In this document: positions 7,129 to 15,997 of the stretch, piece by piece
How positions within the stretch are numbered: position 1 is the first letter of the stretch
Layout of the letters: every line of letters starts with the position of its first letter
NCBI GenBank assembly: GCA_022511055.1
Contig: JAFLSH010000021.1
Coordinates: forward strand, 1-17,035
Direction: 5' to 3'
Origin: Prevotella sp.
GTDB lineage: Bacteria > Bacteroidota > Bacteroidia > Bacteroidales > Bacteroidaceae
Length of the DNA: 17,035 nucleotides
Notes under the pieces: generated by a model
What the model was told of the DNA's origin: nothing
What the model saw: the letters and a program-made list of their open reading frames with translations, nothing else
Databases searched by the model: none
Translations under genes and position numbers: made by a program

Positions 7129-8463
7129 ATGAAAAAGAGAATAGTCATATTAGGAGCAGGCGAGAGCGGAGCGGGTGCTGCCGTTCTGGCAAAGAAGGAA
7201 GGATTCGATGTGTTTGTGTCAGACATGTCGAAGATAGCCGATAAGTACAAGAAGATGCTTGATGAGCGCCAGATAGCATGGGAAGAAGGTCAGCACACTG
7301 AGGAGCGAGTTCTGTCGGCTGATGAAATCATCAAGAGCCCGGGTATTCCTGATACGGCTCCGATGGTCAGCAAGGCCATAGAGCGCGGCATTCCCATTAT
7401 CAGTGAGATAGAGTTTGCCAGCCGTTACACCAACTCGAAGATGATTTGCATCACCGGCTCGAATGGCAAGACCACCACGACTTCGCTCATCTACCACATC
7501 TTCCGGCAGGCGGGCTATGACACGGGGCTGGCCGGCAATATTGGCCATTCCTTGGCTTTGCAGGTGGCAGAAGAGCCGCACGAGTACTATGTCATAGAAC
7601 TCTCTTCGTTCCAGCTTGACAATATGTATCAGTTCCGCGCCAACATTGCCATTTTGCTGAACATTACGCCAGACCACCTGGACCGCTATGACAACAGCAT
7701 GCAGAACTATACCGATGCCAAGATGCGCATTATCCAAAATCAGACCCCGCAAGATGCCTTTATCTATTGGGCTGATGACCCTGTGGTGAGCAAAGAGCTG
7801 AAGAAATATGATATCAAGGCCGTTCAGTACCCGTTCTCAGACGTGAAGAAGCTGGGTGTCATTGGCTATATGGAAGAAGGGCAGTACAAAATCGAGAAAC
7901 CCGTTCCGTTCAACATGGAACAGGAAAGCCTGAGCCTGACTGGGCGGCACAACATCTACAACTCGCTGGCAGCAGGTATCGCCGCCAACATTGCCGGCAT
8001 CAGGAAAGAGGTTATCCGCAAGAGCCTGAGCGATTTTCCCGGTGTGGAACACCGTCTGGAGAAAGTGTGCGATGTAAGGGGCGTACACTATGTGAATGAT
8101 TCCAAGGCCACCAATGTCGATGCTTGCTGGTATGCGCTGGAGGCCATGAAGACCAAGGTGATACTCATTGTGGGCGGCAAGGATAAGGGCAACGATTATT
8201 CGCCGCTGTTCCCCCTGGTGCGCGAGAAGTGTTCGGCGCTGGTCTATCTGGGTGCCGATAACACCAAGCTGCACGAGAACTTTGACCAGTTAGGCATTCC
8301 CGTGCGCGATACCCACTCCATGAAGGAGTGCGTGGCCGCCTGCTATGAGCTGGCACAGCCCGGCGAGACCGTTCTGCTGAGCCCCTGCTGCGCCTCGTTT
8401 GACCTTTTCAAGAATATGGAAGACCGTGGCGAGCAGTTTAAGACGCTGGTGCGCAACTTATGA
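7129..8463 (+). CDS. murD: UDP-N-acetylmuramoyl-L-alanine--D-glutamate ligase MurD
   Basis: MurD adds D-glutamate to UDP-MurNAc-L-Ala in the cytoplasm, using ATP. The 444-residue protein starts with a Rossmann-like strand and glycine turn (IVILGAGESG, residues 4-13) typical of MurD domain 1. The ATP-binding P-loop is G110-SNGKTTTT (110-118), the central block NITPDHLDRY follows, and the C-terminus carries LLSPCCASFDLF and the RGEQF element that mark MurD among Mur ligases. Length is normal. AGGAG is present before the start but only 2 nt away, too close to act as a normal Shine-Dalgarno site. Confidence 0.97.
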   Translation: MKKRIVILGAGESGAGAAVLAKKEGFDVFVSDMSKIADKYKKMLDERQIAWEEGQHTEERVLSADEIIKSPGIPDTAPMVSKAIERGIPIISEIEFASRYTNSKMICITGSNGKTTTTSLIYHIFRQAGYDTGLAGNIGHSLALQVAEEPHEYYVIELSSFQLDNMYQFRANIAILLNITPDHLDRYDNSMQNYTDAKMRIIQNQTPQDAFIYWADDPVVSKELKKYDIKAVQYPFSDVKKLGVIGYMEEGQYKIEKPVPFNMEQESLSLTGRHNIYNSLAAGIAANIAGIRKEVIRKSLSDFPGVEHRLEKVCDVRGVHYVNDSKATNVDACWYALEAMKTKVILIVGGKDKGNDYSPLFPLVREKCSALVYLGADNTKLHENFDQLGIPVRDTHSMKECVAACYELAQPGETVLLSPCCASFDLFKNMEDRGEQFKTLVRNL

Positions 8464-8486
8464 ATGACAGGAAATGACAGAATAAC

Positions 8487-8500
8487 GCGGGAAATCCCGC
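8487..8500 (+). other. Small GC-rich hairpin between murD and ftsW
   Basis: GCGGG (8487-8491) and CCCGC (8496-8500) can pair around an AAAT loop, extendable by one A-T pair. It is preceded by a direct repeat of AATGACAG (8463-8470 and 8473-8480). No T-tract follows, so it is not a standard intrinsic terminator. It may slow polymerase or shape the mRNA ahead of ftsW, or be incidental. Confidence 0.35.
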
Positions 8501-8516
8501 AAAGCAGACAAGTACA

Positions 8517-9785
8517 ATGAACAAGAAAATAGGCAACATATTCAAGGGAGACAAGGTCATCTGGATGGTGTTCTTCTTCCTTTGCATGATTAGCATTGTT
8601 GAGGTATTCTCGGCTTCGAGCAACCTGACCTACAAGAGCCAGAACTACATGGGCCCCATCACCTACCACATTGCCACCATTCTGGCAGGGCTGGTTGTGG
8701 CGGTGCTGATACTGAATGTGCCCTGCCGCTATTTCAAGCTGATGACCCTGCCGATGATAGCCATTTCCTTGTTGACGCTTGGCTGGGTCTTAGTGGGTGG
8801 CGAGAGCATCAACGGTGCCAATCGTGTCATTCCCCTGCCTTTCGGCCTGTCGTTCCAGCCTTCCGAGATAGCCAAGGGAACCATGGTGCTGGTGACAGCC
8901 CAGATTCTCAGTGCCATGCAGCGCGAGTCAGGTGCTGACAAACAGGCATTTAACTACATTCTGATAATTCTTGTACCGATAGCGTTCCTTATTGGCATTG
9001 AAAACCTCTCAACGGCGGGCCTGCTGTTCATAGTAATCATCATGATGCTGTTCCTGGGGCGCGTACCGATGAAGCAGATGGGCCGCCTGTTCGGCGTGTT
9101 GGCAGTGCTGGTGGCAGCATTCCTCACGTTGGTGCTGACCTTGGGCAGTGTCGAGGGCGGCAGTGAGCCTGACCGCCACCTGACGGAGACTACGGCCGAA
9201 ACTGCGCCTGACTATGAAAAAGATGCCATCAAGTCGGGCGGCGTGTTCCACCGCTTTGCCACATGGCGCAACCGCATAGTCAAGCACCTTGACCACAAGG
9301 AGGTGGCAGCCGAGGACTACAATATCGCCGAAAACTTTCAGGTGGGGCATGCCAACATTGCCATTGCCTCTTCAAACATCATTGGCAAGGGGCCGGGCAA
9401 CTCGGTTGAGCGCGACTATCTGCCGCAGGCGTTCTCTGACTTCATCTACGCCATTGTCATTGAGGAGATGGGTATTATCGGCGCTGTGGCCGTGGTGTTC
9501 CTCTACATTGTGCTGCTCTATCGGGCAGCGCGCATTGCCAGCCGATGCGAGAACAACTTCCCTGCCTTCTTGGCCATGGGGCTGGTCTTGCTGCTGGTGG
9601 TACAGGCCATCTTCAACATGATGGTGGCCGTGGGGCTGGCGCCGGTGACTGGTCAGCCGCTGCCGCTCATCTCGAAGGGTGGCACGAGTACCATTATCAA
9701 CTGCGCCTACATGGGAGCCATTCTCAGTGTCAGCCGTTCTGCCAAGATGAAGAAGGAAGTAAGGGAAGTAAAAGTTAAGGATTAA
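8517..9785 (+). CDS. ftsW: Septal peptidoglycan glycosyltransferase FtsW (SEDS family)
   Basis: FtsW is the SEDS-family polymerase that extends septal glycan strands from lipid II together with FtsI. The 422-residue protein has a run of hydrophobic helices consistent with about ten membrane spans. Conserved SEDS blocks are visible: FQPSEIAKG in the first half, GKGPGNS, then LPQAFSDFIYAIVIEEMG, where D308 corresponds to the catalytic aspartate of the large periplasmic loop, and PLISKGGTS near the end. The large loop (about 209-312) has an acidic, Thr/Glu-rich stretch before FATWRNRI. The gene follows murD by 53 nt and precedes murG by 6 nt. RodA is the alternative SEDS protein, but the dcw context favours FtsW. 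Confidence 0.95.
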   Translation: MNKKIGNIFKGDKVIWMVFFFLCMISIVEVFSASSNLTYKSQNYMGPITYHIATILAGLVVAVLILNVPCRYFKLMTLPMIAISLLTLGWVLVGGESINGANRVIPLPFGLSFQPSEIAKGTMVLVTAQILSAMQRESGADKQAFNYILIILVPIAFLIGIENLSTAGLLFIVIIMMLFLGRVPMKQMGRLFGVLAVLVAAFLTLVLTLGSVEGGSEPDRHLTETTAETAPDYEKDAIKSGGVFHRFATWRNRIVKHLDHKEVAAEDYNIAENFQVGHANIAIASSNIIGKGPGNSVERDYLPQAFSDFIYAIVIEEMGIIGAVAVVFLYIVLLYRAARIASRCENNFPAFLAMGLVLLLVVQAIFNMMVAVGLAPVTGQPLPLISKGGTSTIINCAYMGAILSVSRSAKMKKEVREVKVKD

Positions 9786-9791
9786 GACGTA

Positions 9792-10910
9792 ATGATGGAT
9801 ATGGAACAGGAGATAAGGGTCATTATCAGCGGCGGCGGCACGGGCGGTCATATCTTCCCGGCCATTTCAATAGCCAATGCCATCAAGGCATTGCGCCCTG
9901 ATGCCAAGATACTGTTCGTGGGTGCCCTGGGGCGCATGGAGATGCAGCGGGTGCCTGCTGCCGGCTACGAAATCAAGGGCTTGCCCATCAGGGGATTCTA
10001 CCGCCCGCTGTGGAAGCCTTCAAACATAGGCGTTGCCATTGACTATCTGAAAAGCAAGTGGCAGGCCAAGACACTGCTGCGCCAGTTCCAGCCTCATGTG
10101 GCCGTGGGCGTGGGCGGCTATGCCAGCGCTGCCGCCTTGGGTGCCGCAAACAGCCTCGGCATTCCAACGCTGATACAGGAGCAGAACAGCTATGCCGGCC
10201 TGACCAACAAGCAGTTAGCGCAGAAAGCCGAGAAAATCTGTGTGGCATACGATGGCATGGAGCGCTTTTTTCCCGCAGACAAGATTATCAAGACGGGAAA
10301 CCCCGTGCGGCAGGCGCTGCTCGATGCGACCATTTCGCGCGAAGATGCCATTCGCAGCTTTGGTCTCGACCCGGCGAAGAAGACCATCTTGCTGGTAGGC
10401 GGCAGTCTGGGTGCCCGCACTATCAATGAGAGTGTCTTGCAGCACCTTGACCTGGTGAAAACTTCGGGCGTTCAGTTCATCTGGCAGACCGGCAAGTACT
10501 ATAGTGCCGACATCAGCGAGCAGCTGAAGGGCCGCGAGCTGCCCAACCTGAAGGTCATGGACTTTATCACCGACATGGGAACGGCCTACCGTGCCGCCGA
10601 CTTGGTCATCAGCCGTGCCGGTGCCAGCAGCATCTCTGAGTTCTGCCTCATAGGCAAGCCAGTCATCTTAGTGCCCAGCCCCAACGTGGCCGAAGACCAC
10701 CAGACCAAGAACGCGCAGGCCCTGTCGACCAAGGGTGCTGCCATCTATGTGAAAGATGCTGACGCGCCCGCCACACTTTTACAGTTGGCAGTCGACACGG
10801 TTGCCGATGCCGCCAAGCTCTCAGACCTGAGCAAGAACGTGAAACTGTTGGCCTTGCCCGACTCGGCCGACATAATAGCCAAAGAAGTTATCAAATTAGC
10901 AAAAGCATGA
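9792..10910 (+). CDS. murG: UDP-N-acetylglucosamine--N-acetylmuramyl-(pentapeptide) pyrophosphoryl-undecaprenol N-acetylglucosamine transferase MurG
   Basis: MurG is a peripheral membrane GT-B glycosyltransferase that adds GlcNAc to lipid I, giving lipid II on the cytoplasmic face. The 372-residue protein has the N-terminal glycine loop SGGGTGGHIFP (13-23), a second glycine loop GGSLGAR (203-209), and the UDP-GlcNAc binding block S274-RAGASSISE283 in the C-terminal half, with Glu283 in the ribose-binding position. Start codons at 9792, 9795 and 9801 are all in frame; I use the first, and the difference is three residues. Its stop overlaps the murC start in an ATGA junction. Confidence 0.96.
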   Translation: MMDMEQEIRVIISGGGTGGHIFPAISIANAIKALRPDAKILFVGALGRMEMQRVPAAGYEIKGLPIRGFYRPLWKPSNIGVAIDYLKSKWQAKTLLRQFQPHVAVGVGGYASAAALGAANSLGIPTLIQEQNSYAGLTNKQLAQKAEKICVAYDGMERFFPADKIIKTGNPVRQALLDATISREDAIRSFGLDPAKKTILLVGGSLGARTINESVLQHLDLVKTSGVQFIWQTGKYYSADISEQLKGRELPNLKVMDFITDMGTAYRAADLVISRAGASSISEFCLIGKPVILVPSPNVAEDHQTKNAQALSTKGAAIYVKDADAPATLLQLAVDTVADAAKLSDLSKNVKLLALPDSADIIAKEVIKLAKA

Positions 10911-12298
10911 AACAGATAAAAGCAGTATATTTCATTGGTGCCGGCGGCATAGGCATGAGTGCCATAGCCCGCTACTTCATTCGCCGTGGGCTCGTGGTGG
11001 CAGGCTATGACAAGGTGCCCACTGACCTGACCCGCCGGCTGGAGAAGGAAGGCATGCTCATTCACTATGAGGAGAATGTCGACGAGATTCCACACGCCTG
11101 CCGGCAGCAGGCTTCCTGTCTGGTGGTCTACACGCCGGCCATTCCCGCCGACCACAAGGAATTGGTCTATTTCCGCGAGAACGGCTTTGAAATCCAGAAG
11201 CGCGCCCAGGTGTTAGGCACGCTGACCCAGCAGATGAAGGGGCTTTGCGTGGCCGGCACCCACGGCAAGACCACCGTTTCCACCATGTGCGCCCATATCA
11301 TGCACCAGAGCCATTTGGACTGCAATGCCTTCTTGGGCGGCATCTCGAAGAACTACGGCACCAACTACATTCTCTCTGAGAGCGAGTACGTGGTTATTGA
11401 GGCCGATGAGTTTGACCGTTCTTTCCACTGGCTGCGCCCGTGGATGAGTGTCATTACCTCTACCGACCCTGACCACCTTGACATCTACGGCACAAAGGAA
11501 GCCTATTTAGAGAGCTTCCGCCACTATACCGGGCTGATTCAGCCAGGCGGCGCGCTGATTGTTCACCGCGGGCTGGAGATGCAGGAGGCGTTGCAGCCCG
11601 ATGTGCGGCGCTACGACTACGCCCTGACTGAAGGCGATTTCCACGCCGAGTCAATCAAGATAGAGAACGGCGAGATTACCTTCGACTTCATCTCGCCAAT
11701 CGAGACTGTCAGGAAGGTGCGCCTGGGGCAGCCGGTGCCCATAAACATTGAGAACGGCATTGCCGCCATGGCCATGGCTCAGCTTAATGGCTGCACGGCA
11801 GAGGAGCTGCGCTACGGCATGCAGACCTACGGCGGTGTGGACCGGCGCTTCGATTTCAAGATAAAGACCCCGGAACTGGTCTTGCTGAGCGACTATGCCC
11901 ACCACCCGAAGGAGATATGGCAGAGTGCGCGCAGCATTCGCGAATTGTATCGCGACCGCCGCATTACGGCCATTTTCCAGCCCCACCTTTACACCCGCAC
12001 CCGCGATTTCTATCAGGAGTTCGCCGATGCGCTGAGCCTGCTCGACGAAGTCATACTTACCGAAATCTACCCTGCCCGCGAGCAGCCCATTGAGGGTGTC
12101 AGCTCACAGCTCATCTACGACCGCCTGCAGCCCGGCGTAACGAAGCAGCTCATCTGCAAGGATGACGTGCTGCAGCTTGTGAAGAGCCGCCCGTTTGACG
12201 TGCTGGTGGTGTTGGGTGCCGGCGACCTGGACACCCTGGTGCCGCAGATGGTTAAGATTCTGCAGCCCCCGGCAGCCCGCACGGCTCCGATGAAATAG
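10907..12298 (+). CDS. murC: UDP-N-acetylmuramate--L-alanine ligase MurC
   Basis: MurC is the cytoplasmic ATP-dependent ligase that puts the first residue, L-Ala, on UDP-MurNAc. The 463-residue protein opens with VYFIGAGGIGMSAIAR, whose GIGMS turn (14-18 region) is diagnostic of MurC. The P-loop is G117-THGKTT (117-123), with the histidine typical of MurC. The central domain has EADEFDRSF and TDPDHLDIYG. The C-terminal domain includes the block FQPHLYTRT. Length is normal. It shares a 4-nt ATGA overlap with murG, which suggests translational coupling. murB and ddl, which often follow murC in other phyla, are not here. Confidence 0.97.
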   Translation: MKQIKAVYFIGAGGIGMSAIARYFIRRGLVVAGYDKVPTDLTRRLEKEGMLIHYEENVDEIPHACRQQASCLVVYTPAIPADHKELVYFRENGFEIQKRAQVLGTLTQQMKGLCVAGTHGKTTVSTMCAHIMHQSHLDCNAFLGGISKNYGTNYILSESEYVVIEADEFDRSFHWLRPWMSVITSTDPDHLDIYGTKEAYLESFRHYTGLIQPGGALIVHRGLEMQEALQPDVRRYDYALTEGDFHAESIKIENGEITFDFISPIETVRKVRLGQPVPINIENGIAAMAMAQLNGCTAEELRYGMQTYGGVDRRFDFKIKTPELVLLSDYAHHPKEIWQSARSIRELYRDRRITAIFQPHLYTRTRDFYQEFADALSLLDEVILTEIYPAREQPIEGVSSQLIYDRLQPGVTKQLICKDDVLQLVKSRPFDVLVVLGAGDLDTLVPQMVKILQPPAARTAPMK

Positions 12299-12326
12299 TC
12301 AGAAAACAAAGAAAGAACTGCCACGT

Positions 12327-13112
12327 ATGAGTATCAACTGGAAGAAAACAGCTATCATAGCGCTCGATGTTGTCATTGCCGTCTATCTGGTACTGGCCGT
12401 AACGGCATTCAACCAACCTGACGACCGGGCAGCCATCTGCTCGGCGGTGAACATTGACATTACCGAGGCCACGGCCACCGGCTTTCTCGGCCCTGTTGAG
12501 GTGAGGCGGCTGCTGGAGCGCAACAATCTCTATCCGTTGGCTCAGCCCATGCAGTTTATCAGCACCCGCCAGATAGAAGAGACGTTGGAGAAGAGCCCCT
12601 TCATCGAGAACGCCGAGTGCTACAAGACCCAGGGCGGACACATCTGCATCAGCCTTGACCAGTGCCTGCCTGTAATGAGAATCATGGCCGACAACGGCGA
12701 CAACTACTATCTCGACGACAAGGGCGACATTCTGCCCAGCTCGCACTTCACCTCTGACCTGATTGTGGCCACAGGCCACATCACCCGCAGCTACGCCCAG
12801 CGCCAGCTGGCACCCATTGCCCGCCAGCTGATGGACAACCGCTTCTGGCAGAGCCAGATAGAGCAGCTGCACGTGCTGGCCGACGGCTCGCTGGAGCTGA
12901 TTCCCCGTGTGGGCGACCACGTGGTCTACTTAGGCACACCCAGCCGCATACCGCTGAAGCTGGAGCGCCTGCGCAAGTTCTACCAGTACGGCCTGACCCA
13001 TGCCGGCTGGAACCGCTACGAGCGCATCAGTGTCGAGTTCGACAATCAGATTATCTGCACGAAACGCAAGAAGACAAAACCGAAAACAAGGGAAACGCAA
13101 GACAATAGTTAG
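12327..13112 (+). CDS. ftsQ: Cell division protein FtsQ
   Basis: FtsQ is a bitopic inner-membrane protein that recruits FtsL/FtsB and links early and late divisome assembly. The 261-residue protein has a short basic N-terminus, one membrane span at about residues 8-28, and a periplasmic region. The segment at about 45-105 (VNIDIT through the SPFIENAECY block) has the strand-helix pattern of a POTRA-type domain, followed by a beta-rich FtsQ domain. The end is strongly basic (KRKKTKPKTRE). Sequence conservation is low, as usual for this family, so the call rests on topology, size and position between murC and ftsA. Confidence 0.88.
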   Translation: MSINWKKTAIIALDVVIAVYLVLAVTAFNQPDDRAAICSAVNIDITEATATGFLGPVEVRRLLERNNLYPLAQPMQFISTRQIEETLEKSPFIENAECYKTQGGHICISLDQCLPVMRIMADNGDNYYLDDKGDILPSSHFTSDLIVATGHITRSYAQRQLAPIARQLMDNRFWQSQIEQLHVLADGSLELIPRVGDHVVYLGTPSRIPLKLERLRKFYQYGLTHAGWNRYERISVEFDNQIICTKRKKTKPKTRETQDNS

Positions 13113-13144
13113 TAAACACATATCTCGTAAAAATCGTAAATATC

Positions 13145-14593
13145 ATGGTGCCAGCAAAGGAATTTATTGTAGCAATTGAGTTCGGCTCATCAAAGATGAC
13201 CGGTATCGCGGGAAAGAGAAATCTCGACGGCAGCATCAGCGTATTGGCTGTGGCGAAGGAAGATTCCTCTACGTTCATCCGCAAGGGTGTGGTCTACAAC
13301 ATCGACAAGACCGCACAGTGCCTCAAGAGCATCGTTAAGAAGCTCGAAACCCAACTAAAAACCCAAATCACTAAAGTGTACTTAGGCGTTGGCGGACAGT
13401 CAGTGCGCAGCGTTAAGAATGTCATTTCCAAAGACCTGCCCGCGGGCAGCATTGTCACTGACAGCATGATTGACACCCTGGTCGATGCAAACCGCAACAT
13501 GAGCTATCCTGACCTGGAAATCCTGGACATTGCCGTTCAGGAGTACCGCGTAGACCAGCAGTTGCAGATAGACCCCGTGGGCATTCAGTGTACACACCTT
13601 GAGGGAAACTACCTGAACATTCTCCAGCGGAAGGCTTTCTACACCAGCTTCAACAAGTGCTTCGAGTTGGCTGGAATCCGCATAGCCGAAATACTCGATG
13701 CCCCGTTGGCGCTGGCCGATGCCGTGCTGACTGAGCCGGAGCGCCGCTCCGGCTGTGTGCTGGTCGACATAGGTGCCGACACCACCACGGTCTCTGTCTA
13801 TTCGAAGAACATTCTGCGCCATCTGGCAGTCATTCCCTTAGGCGGCAACAACATTACCAAGGACATTGCCTCACTGCAAATGGAGGAGAGCGATGCCGAG
13901 AAGATGAAACTCAAATATGCCTCGGCCTATACTGACAATAACGATATTGACAACACACTGAAATTCAGCATCGACCAGGACCGGCAGGTGGAGAGCCGCC
14001 GTTTCATAGAGATTGTGGAGGGGCGAGTAGAGGAGATTGTAGAGAATGTCTGGTATCAGGTTCCAAACGAGTATTGCGACAAACTGCTCGGCGGCATTAT
14101 TCTGACTGGCGGCGGTGCAAACATGCCTAACATCGAGTGTGCCTTCAGAAACCACACCCATGTCGACAAGATACGTGTGGCAAAGTTCGTGGAGAAGAGT
14201 GTCACGGGTGGCAACGATGACATTAAGTCGCACAACGGCATGATGAACACCGTGTTGGGACTGCTTATCAAGGGCAACCAGAATTGTGCCGGCAATGCCA
14301 TAGACCCGAATGACATTTTCGGACAGCAATCGGTACAGGCCGCCGATGATGACGACCGCCCAGTCCGCCGCGCAGGTGAAATACCTGCTGGCGTGGTGCT
14401 TACTGCAGCAGAGAAGCAGAAGGCGGAGGAAGAGGCTCGCAAGAAAGAGGAAGACCGCCAGAGGGAAGAGGAAGAGGAACGCAAGAGGGAAGAGGAAGAG
14501 GAACGCAAGAGACGCGAAAATAGCCTCTGGAACAAGTTCAAGAAGAGAGCCAAGGATTTTGGCAAGACTATCATCAGCCCGGAAGATGAGTAG
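13145..14593 (+). CDS. ftsA: Cell division protein FtsA
   Basis: FtsA is an actin-like ATPase that tethers FtsZ to the membrane. The 482-residue protein starts with the phosphate-1 strand FIVAIEFGSSKMTG. It has the second phosphate motif D208-IGADTTT and the adenosine motif GGGANMP (322-328). After about residue 415 comes a highly charged linker rich in Glu, Lys and Arg. It contains the exact tandem octapeptide REEEEERK twice (440-447, 448-455) and is predicted to be helical. The final stretch, SLWNKFKKRAKDFGKTII (460-477), has an amphipathic pattern with Leu461, Trp462, Phe465, Phe472 and Ile476 on one face, the expected membrane-targeting helix. The gene lies 32 nt after ftsQ and 62 nt before ftsZ. 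Confidence 0.96.
   Translation: MVPAKEFIVAIEFGSSKMTGIAGKRNLDGSISVLAVAKEDSSTFIRKGVVYNIDKTAQCLKSIVKKLETQLKTQITKVYLGVGGQSVRSVKNVISKDLPAGSIVTDSMIDTLVDANRNMSYPDLEILDIAVQEYRVDQQLQIDPVGIQCTHLEGNYLNILQRKAFYTSFNKCFELAGIRIAEILDAPLALADAVLTEPERRSGCVLVDIGADTTTVSVYSKNILRHLAVIPLGGNNITKDIASLQMEESDAEKMKLKYASAYTDNNDIDNTLKFSIDQDRQVESRRFIEIVEGRVEEIVENVWYQVPNEYCDKLLGGIILTGGGANMPNIECAFRNHTHVDKIRVAKFVEKSVTGGNDDIKSHNGMMNTVLGLLIKGNQNCAGNAIDPNDIFGQQSVQAADDDDRPVRRAGEIPAGVVLTAAEKQKAEEEARKKEEDRQREEEEERKREEEEERKRRENSLWNKFKKRAKDFGKTIISPEDE
14461..14508 (+). repeat. Exact 24-bp tandem repeat (two copies) within ftsA
   Basis: Positions 14461-14484 and 14485-14508 are identical. The unit is almost all purines and encodes eight residues, REEEEERK, so copy-number change keeps the reading frame. 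Less perfect purine-rich repeats extend upstream to about 14410. It lies in the linker between the actin-like core and the membrane helix of FtsA. Confidence 0.95.
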
Positions 14594-14655
14594 TTCCTTT
14601 CCCGCAGTTACTGCATAGTATATTACCAGCATAACATTCACAAAAGAAGACAATC

Positions 14656-15990
14656 ATGGAAGAAAATAACAACACCCCAATGGATATCCTGGACTTCGGC
14701 GCACCCGAAAAGGAACGTAGCATTATCAAAGTTATTGGTGTAGGCGGCGGTGGCGGCAATGCTGTCAACCACATGTACCGCGAGGGTATTCACGATGTGA
14801 CCTTTGTGGTCTGCAACACCGATGCACAGGCACTCAACGACTCGCCCGTGCCTGTTCACCTGCAACTGGGCAGCGAAGGTCTTGGAGCCGGCAACAAACC
14901 CGAGAAGGCACGGCAGGCTGCCGAGGAGAGCCTTGAGGATATTAAGGCCATGCTTAATGACGGCACACGCATGGCTTTCATTACCGCAGGCATGGGCGGT
15001 GGCACTGGCACAGGTGCCGCCCCGGTCATTGCCAAGGTTTCAAAAGACATGGGCATACTGACGGTTGGCATTGTTACCATACCGTTCAGATTCGAGGGAG
15101 TCAAGAAGATAGACCAGGCGCTCGACGGCGTGGAGCGTATGGCAGAGAATGTCGACGCGCTGCTCGTTATCAACAATGAGCGCTTGCGTGAGATTTGCCC
15201 CGACCTCTCGCTCATGACGGCCTTTGGAAAAGCCGACGACACGCTCTCGGTGGCGGCCAAGTCTATTGCCGAAATCATTACCGTTCATGGACTTATAAAC
15301 CTTGACTTCAACGATGTGAAGACGGTGCTGAAGGATGGCGGCGTTGCCATTATGTCAACGGGCTACGGCGAAGGTGAGGACCGTGTCAAGAAGGCTATCG
15401 ACGATGCCCTTCACTCGCCGCTGCTCAACGAGAGCGATATCTTCAACTCCAAGAGAATACTGCTCAACATAGCCTTCAACGAAGAGAAGGGAGCTAACGA
15501 CCACTTCATGATGGAAGAGCTGAATCATGTCAATGACTTCATGGACAAGTTTGGCAGCGACTTTGAAATCAAGTGGGGTGTGGCCGTTGACCCCGAACTG
15601 GGCAAAAAGGTCAAAGTGACCATTCTGGCCACAGGTTTTGGCATCAGTAATGTCGATGGCATGGAAACGCGGCTGAAGAAGCATTCACAGGAAGAGGCCA
15701 ACCGCATAGCTGAAGAACAGGAGAAGGCTGCCCAGCTTGAAACACGCCGTGGGCGCTATTACAACAATGGCAACGGCACAGGCACGCGCTACAAGCGCCG
15801 CCCGCATATCTACCTTTTCAGGGCAGAAGACCTTGACAACGATAATGTCATCTCGGCGGTGGAGTCGATTCCAACCTACAAGCGCACCCGCGAGATACTC
15901 GACAGCATCAACTCGCAGGCAGTAGAGTCAGCCGACAAGTCGGCCGATGCTCCCGCAGAGCCCATTCAAGGTGTTATCAGCTTTGTTTGA
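14656..15990 (+). CDS. ftsZ: Cell division protein FtsZ
   Basis: FtsZ is the tubulin-like GTPase that forms the cytokinetic ring. The 444-residue protein has the N-terminal nucleotide loop GVGGGGGNAVNHM, the tubulin signature G114-GGTGTG120, and the T7 catalytic loop N215-LDFNDV221 with Asp217 and Asp220. The polymerisation domain ends at about residue 330. A charged linker follows, rich in Glu, Lys and Arg and with an Asn/Gly patch. The conserved FtsA-binding peptide is recognisable as SIPTYKRT (404-411), but 33 further residues follow it, ending in a hydrophobic VISFV. The gene is 62 nt after ftsA; no clear promoter is seen in that gap. Confidence 0.97.
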   Translation: MEENNNTPMDILDFGAPEKERSIIKVIGVGGGGGNAVNHMYREGIHDVTFVVCNTDAQALNDSPVPVHLQLGSEGLGAGNKPEKARQAAEESLEDIKAMLNDGTRMAFITAGMGGGTGTGAAPVIAKVSKDMGILTVGIVTIPFRFEGVKKIDQALDGVERMAENVDALLVINNERLREICPDLSLMTAFGKADDTLSVAAKSIAEIITVHGLINLDFNDVKTVLKDGGVAIMSTGYGEGEDRVKKAIDDALHSPLLNESDIFNSKRILLNIAFNEEKGANDHFMMEELNHVNDFMDKFGSDFEIKWGVAVDPELGKKVKVTILATGFGISNVDGMETRLKKHSQEEANRIAEEQEKAAQLETRRGRYYNNGNGTGTRYKRRPHIYLFRAEDLDNDNVISAVESIPTYKRTREILDSINSQAVESADKSADAPAEPIQGVISFV

Positions 15991-15997
15991 TATATAG

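Noticed and set aside
13113..13144. TCGTAAA repeated at 13125 and 13134 in the ftsQ-ftsA gap
   Set aside because: Seven-base copies in an AT-rich 32-nt gap can easily arise by chance, and no promoter box accompanies them.
14594..14655. Possible promoter or hairpin in the ftsA-ftsZ gap
   Set aside because: No TAnnTTTG box is present, and the only inverted repeat (GCAG-TTA-CTGC) has a 4-bp stem.
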